Of a stretch of DNA of 7,318 nt, positions 4,993 to 7,318 are shown in pieces. The notes under the pieces are model-generated. The model saw only the letters and a list, made by a program, of their open reading frames with translations, was not told where the DNA came from and made no database searches. The stretch is from positions 1 to 7,318 of the forward strand of contig CALKDV010000450.1 of NCBI GenBank assembly GCA_938084085.1, written 5' to 3'. Both the position numbers and the translations under genes were made by a program. Source of the DNA: an uncultured Nannocystaceae bacterium. Its GTDB lineage: Bacteria > Myxococcota_A > Polyangia > Nannocystales > Nannocystaceae. Numbering within the stretch: the first letter of the stretch is position 1; each line of letters begins with the position of its first letter.

Positions 4993-6885
4993 ATGTATCG
5001 TTTCGCGGCTCGCCCTCGTTGTTTGACCCTCCTGGCCTCGTGTTCGTTGCTCTCATTGCTCACGGGCTGCCCCGCGAAGACCGGCGGCGACGCCGCGGAC
5101 AAGGGGGCTGTGGCGGCGGAGGACGCCAAGGGGGAGGCGGCCGCGAAGCTTAAAGATCCCGCCGGAGAGTTTGTCCGCAACAACGACGCGAAGTTGCGCG
5201 AGCTGTGGGTGGACGCGGAGACCAAGCTCTGGAATCAGCAGACCAATATCAATGACGAGAACGAGAAAGCCGCCTCCGAGGCGCACGAGCGTGTCATGGC
5301 CTACGAGAGCACCGCGATCGCAGAGGCGGCGCGGCTGCTGCCCCAGGCGAAGACCGAAGCGGACAAACGACAGCTGGAGTTGATGACCCGCGTGGCGACC
5401 TTGCCCGCGCCCAATGATGACGCAAAGCGTAAACAGCTCGCGGGGCTGGCCTCGGAGATGGAGAGCATCTACGGCAAGGGGAAGTTTTGTGAGGACCCAG
5501 CGAAGCCGGAGACCTGCCGCGATCTCGGCGCCCTGTCCGATGTTCTCGCAGACAGCCGCGATCCCAAGGCGCTACTCGACGCCTGGCAGGGGTGGCGTAG
5601 CATCTCCACGGGGAAGATGCGTGAGGACTACGTGAGCTTCGCGGCGCTCGGGAACGAGGGCGCGCGAGAGCTCGGCTATAAGGATATGGGGGAGCTTTGG
5701 CGCAGCAAGTACGACATGAGCGCGGCGGAGTTCGAGGCGGAGATGGAGCGCCTTTGGAAGCAGGTGGAGCCGCTTTACAAGCAGCTTCATTGCCACGTCC
5801 GCGCCAAGCTCAACGAGAAGTACGGGGACGGCACGGTCTCCAAGGACGGCAAGATTCCCGCCCACCTCTTGGGAAATATGTGGGCGCAGGAGTGGGCGAA
5901 TATCTACCCGCTCATGGAGCCCTTCGCGGGACAACCGAGCATCGACGTGACGCAGGCGCTGGAGGACAAGGGCTTCGACGAGCTCAAGATGGTTCGCGCC
6001 GCCGAGTCTTTTTTCACCTCGCTCGGCCTCGATGCGCTCCCCAAGACTTTCTGGGAGCGCTCCATGTTTAAAAAGCCCGCCGATCGCGACGTGGTGTGTC
6101 ACGCGAGCGCCTGGGACGTAGGCTTGAGCAACGATCTGCGCATCAAGATGTGCATCAAGATCAACATGGAGGATCTGATCACGATCCACCACGAGCTCGG
6201 TCACAACTACTACTATCACTACTACTATCAGCTCCCCGTGCTGTTCCAGCAGGGCGCGCATGATGGATTCCATGAGGGCATCGGCGACACGCTCGCGCTG
6301 TCGGTCACGCCGAGCTACCTTAAGAAGATTGGGCTCCTCGACGAGGCCAGTGATGATGAGAAGGCCGTCATCAACAAGCAGATGCAAGACGCGCTGGACA
6401 AGATCGCGTTTTTGCCCTTCGGTCTGCTGATCGACAAGTGGCGGTGGGGCGTGTTTTCCGGCGACATCAAGCCCGAGAACTACAACGCGGCGTGGTGGGA
6501 TCTTCGCGAGACGTACCAGGGCATCCAGGCGCCCGTGGAGCGGAGCGAATCGGATTTTGATCCCGGCGCCAAGTATCACATCCCGGCCAACACACCCTAC
6601 GCTCGCTACTTCTTGGCGCGCATCCTCCAGTTCCAATTCCACAAGGCGCTCTGCGAGACCTCGGGACACAAGGGGCCGCTGCACACCTGCTCCATCTACG
6701 GCAGCAAGGAGGCGGGCGAGAAGATGCAGACCATGCTGGCCATGGGGGCGAGCAAGCCGTGGCCCGACGCGCTCGAGGCGGTCACCGGCACCCGCACCAT
6801 GGACGCGGGGCCCCTCATCGACTACTTCGCGCCGCTCATGGGCTACCTCGAGGAGCAAAACAAGGGCCGCACCTGCGGTTGGTGA
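4993..6885 (+). CDS. Angiotensin-converting enzyme family peptidyl-dipeptidase (peptidase M2), lipoprotein
   Basis: This is a zinc dipeptidyl carboxypeptidase of 630 residues, predicted to sit in the envelope. The N-terminus is a lipoprotein signal with lipobox LTGC (Cys26), followed by an Ala/Lys/Asp-rich tether to about residue 55. HEXXH is HELGH at 400-404, and the third zinc ligand is Glu428 in GFHEGIGD, 24 residues after the second His as in human ACE. By recalled alignment with testis ACE, the C-terminal carboxylate binders (Gln281, Lys511, Tyr520) match Gln299, Lys527 and Tyr536. His353 and His513 match His370 and His529, and Tyr523 matches Tyr539. Chloride-site residues also appear kept: Arg237, Trp501 and Arg505 for one site, Tyr277 and Arg538 for the other. 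It is a one-domain enzyme, so an active chloride-sensitive protease is expected. Natural substrates are unknown; periplasmic or environmental peptides are likely. HEXXH is followed by an unusual NYYYHYYYQ segment. Confidence 0.96.
   Translation: MYRFAARPRCLTLLASCSLLSLLTGCPAKTGGDAADKGAVAAEDAKGEAAAKLKDPAGEFVRNNDAKLRELWVDAETKLWNQQTNINDENEKAASEAHERVMAYESTAIAEAARLLPQAKTEADKRQLELMTRVATLPAPNDDAKRKQLAGLASEMESIYGKGKFCEDPAKPETCRDLGALSDVLADSRDPKALLDAWQGWRSISTGKMREDYVSFAALGNEGARELGYKDMGELWRSKYDMSAAEFEAEMERLWKQVEPLYKQLHCHVRAKLNEKYGDGTVSKDGKIPAHLLGNMWAQEWANIYPLMEPFAGQPSIDVTQALEDKGFDELKMVRAAESFFTSLGLDALPKTFWERSMFKKPADRDVVCHASAWDVGLSNDLRIKMCIKINMEDLITIHHELGHNYYYHYYYQLPVLFQQGAHDGFHEGIGDTLALSVTPSYLKKIGLLDEASDDEKAVINKQMQDALDKIAFLPFGLLIDKWRWGVFSGDIKPENYNAAWWDLRETYQGIQAPVERSESDFDPGAKYHIPANTPYARYFLARILQFQFHKALCETSGHKGPLHTCSIYGSKEAGEKMQTMLAMGASKPWPDALEAVTGTRTMDAGPLIDYFAPLMGYLEEQNKGRTCGW
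6206..6229 (+). repeat. 12-bp perfect tandem repeat after the HEXXH codons of the M2 peptidase
   Basis: ACTACTACTATC occurs twice in direct succession (6206-6217 and 6218-6229). In the reading frame it yields the Tyr-rich segment NYYYHYYYQ, immediately after the second zinc-binding histidine. The spacing from His404 to Glu428 is the family norm, so the repeat has not lengthened the protein. Confidence 0.95.
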
Positions 6886-6896
6886 TGGTTTATCTA

Positions 6897-6913
6897 GCGG
6901 GGGTCAGCCTCGC
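6897..6913. terminator. Short stem-loop between the convergent M2 peptidase and Mini-RNase III genes
   Basis: GCGGGG at 6897-6902 pairs with CCTCGC at 6908-6913 around a 5-base loop, with one G-T pair in the rightward transcript. It begins 12 bp after the M2 stop and overlaps the stop codon of the opposing gene. No T-run follows on either strand, so its role as a terminator is doubtful, although the 18-bp convergent gap leaves little other room for one. Confidence 0.2.
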
Positions 6914-7318
6914 TTGATCGGCGCGCTCGCGTCGAGGGCGGCGTCGAGGGCGGCGTCGAGGGCGGGTCGCAACGCTTCGTCGATGCGCGCCGCACCCTCA
7001 CGCTCTCCGCAGGCCCACCAGCCGAGCAGCGCCTCGAGGCCGGTCGCGGATCGATAGGCGCGCGTGTCTCGGTTGGCGCGCCCCTTGCCGCGGATCTGGG
7101 CGTTCATGCCGCGTCGGACAAGGGCCTGCTCGTCCGCGTAAAGGTGGGGCTCGATCTGCTCGAGGAGCGCGGCTTGAGCCTCGGCGCGGACGACCCGCGC
7201 GCGGGCCTCGTCGAGTCGGGTCACCGGATAGTCGCCGCGCTCGGCGAGGGCCCATCGAACCATGCGTTCAAAGTGGGCGTCGCCGAGCCAGGCGAGCGTG
7301 CGAATGGAGGAGTCCCGA
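6904..7318 (-). CDS. mrnC: Mini-ribonuclease III (RNase III catalytic domain without dsRNA-binding domain), 5' end beyond the window
   Basis: The leftward frame is open to the right edge, with 137 codons visible. An internal ATG at 7263 looks like a start, but the frame continues upstream and encodes LAWLGDAHFERMVR. This is the counterpart of the family's LAYIGDA motif and carries the catalytic Asp (visible residue 13), so the real start lies outside. Further on are RRGMNA and, near visible residues 88-101, YRSATGLEALLGWW, which resembles the Mini-III YRxSTxFEALIGY motif with catalytic Glu at visible residue 95. The protein ends soon after the nuclease fold with no dsRNA-binding domain, which separates Mini-III from ordinary RNase III. 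In Bacillus, Mini-III matures 23S rRNA ends. The C-terminus has an LDAALDAALDA tail from a 12-bp repeat. It converges on the M2 peptidase gene. Confidence 0.87.
   Translation of the reverse strand, partial: RDSSIRTLAWLGDAHFERMVRWALAERGDYPVTRLDEARARVVRAEAQAALLEQIEPHLYADEQALVRRGMNAQIRGKGRANRDTRAYRSATGLEALLGWWACGEREGAARIDEALRPALDAALDAALDASAPIKRG
6931..6966 (-). repeat. Three tandem copies of a 12-bp unit in the 3' end of the Mini-RNase III gene
   Basis: GTCGAGGGCGGC (plus-strand reading) occurs at 6931-6942 and 6943-6954, and a third copy at 6955-6966 differs only in its last base. It encodes the repeated LDAA tail after the nuclease domain. The unit is a multiple of three, so copy-number change would keep the frame. 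Confidence 0.92.

Noticed and set aside
5572..6858. Minus-strand open frame of 428 codons across the M2 peptidase
   Set aside because: It is the shadow of the M2 coding strand. The plus strand carries all family motifs, and the antisense product shows none.
7261..7263. ATG at 7263 as the start of the Mini-RNase III gene
   Set aside because: The frame stays open upstream to the window edge and encodes the catalytic GDA motif there, so this ATG is internal.

Overview
The window is GC-rich and reads as part of a chromosome of a Myxococcota bacterium, most likely from the Nannocystales or a close relative. The grounds are a lipoprotein made of Myxococcus-type cysteine-rich (DUF4215-like) repeats behind a long Gly-Asp linker, several secreted lipoproteins, and strong G/C preference at third codon positions. 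The assignment is an inference from protein style, not from a phylogenetic marker.

Layout. The left part is transcribed leftward. A lipoprotein with at least eleven four-cysteine repeats starts at 1403 and runs off the left edge. Upstream of it on the same strand is a lipoprotein with two DsbA-like thioredoxin domains (1582-3051). A divergent gap of 55 bp at 3052-3106 separates these from a rightward run of three closely spaced genes: an ABC-2/NatA-type ATPase (3107-4093), an exodeoxyribonuclease III family AP endonuclease (4142-4954), and a lipoprotein of the angiotensin-converting enzyme family, peptidase M2 (4993-6885). A leftward Mini-ribonuclease III gene (6904 to the right edge, 5' end missing) converges on the M2 gene with 18 bp between the stop codons.

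How the genes may work together. Three of the six genes encode predicted lipoproteins, so much of the window concerns the cell envelope. The clearest possible functional link is between the double-DsbA lipoprotein and the adjacent repeat protein, which has four cysteines in every repeat and would need many disulfides to fold. The ABC ATPase has no permease next to it. The endonuclease and the RNase III-like gene are housekeeping nucleic-acid enzymes. No mobile element, CRISPR array, tRNA, rRNA or phage gene was seen. I found no convincing new multi-gene system. The points most worth following up are the DsbA/cysteine-repeat pairing, a recent duplication inside the repeat array, the bacterial ACE with a repetitive tyrosine-rich stretch after its zinc motif, and a Mini-RNase III in a probable myxobacterium.
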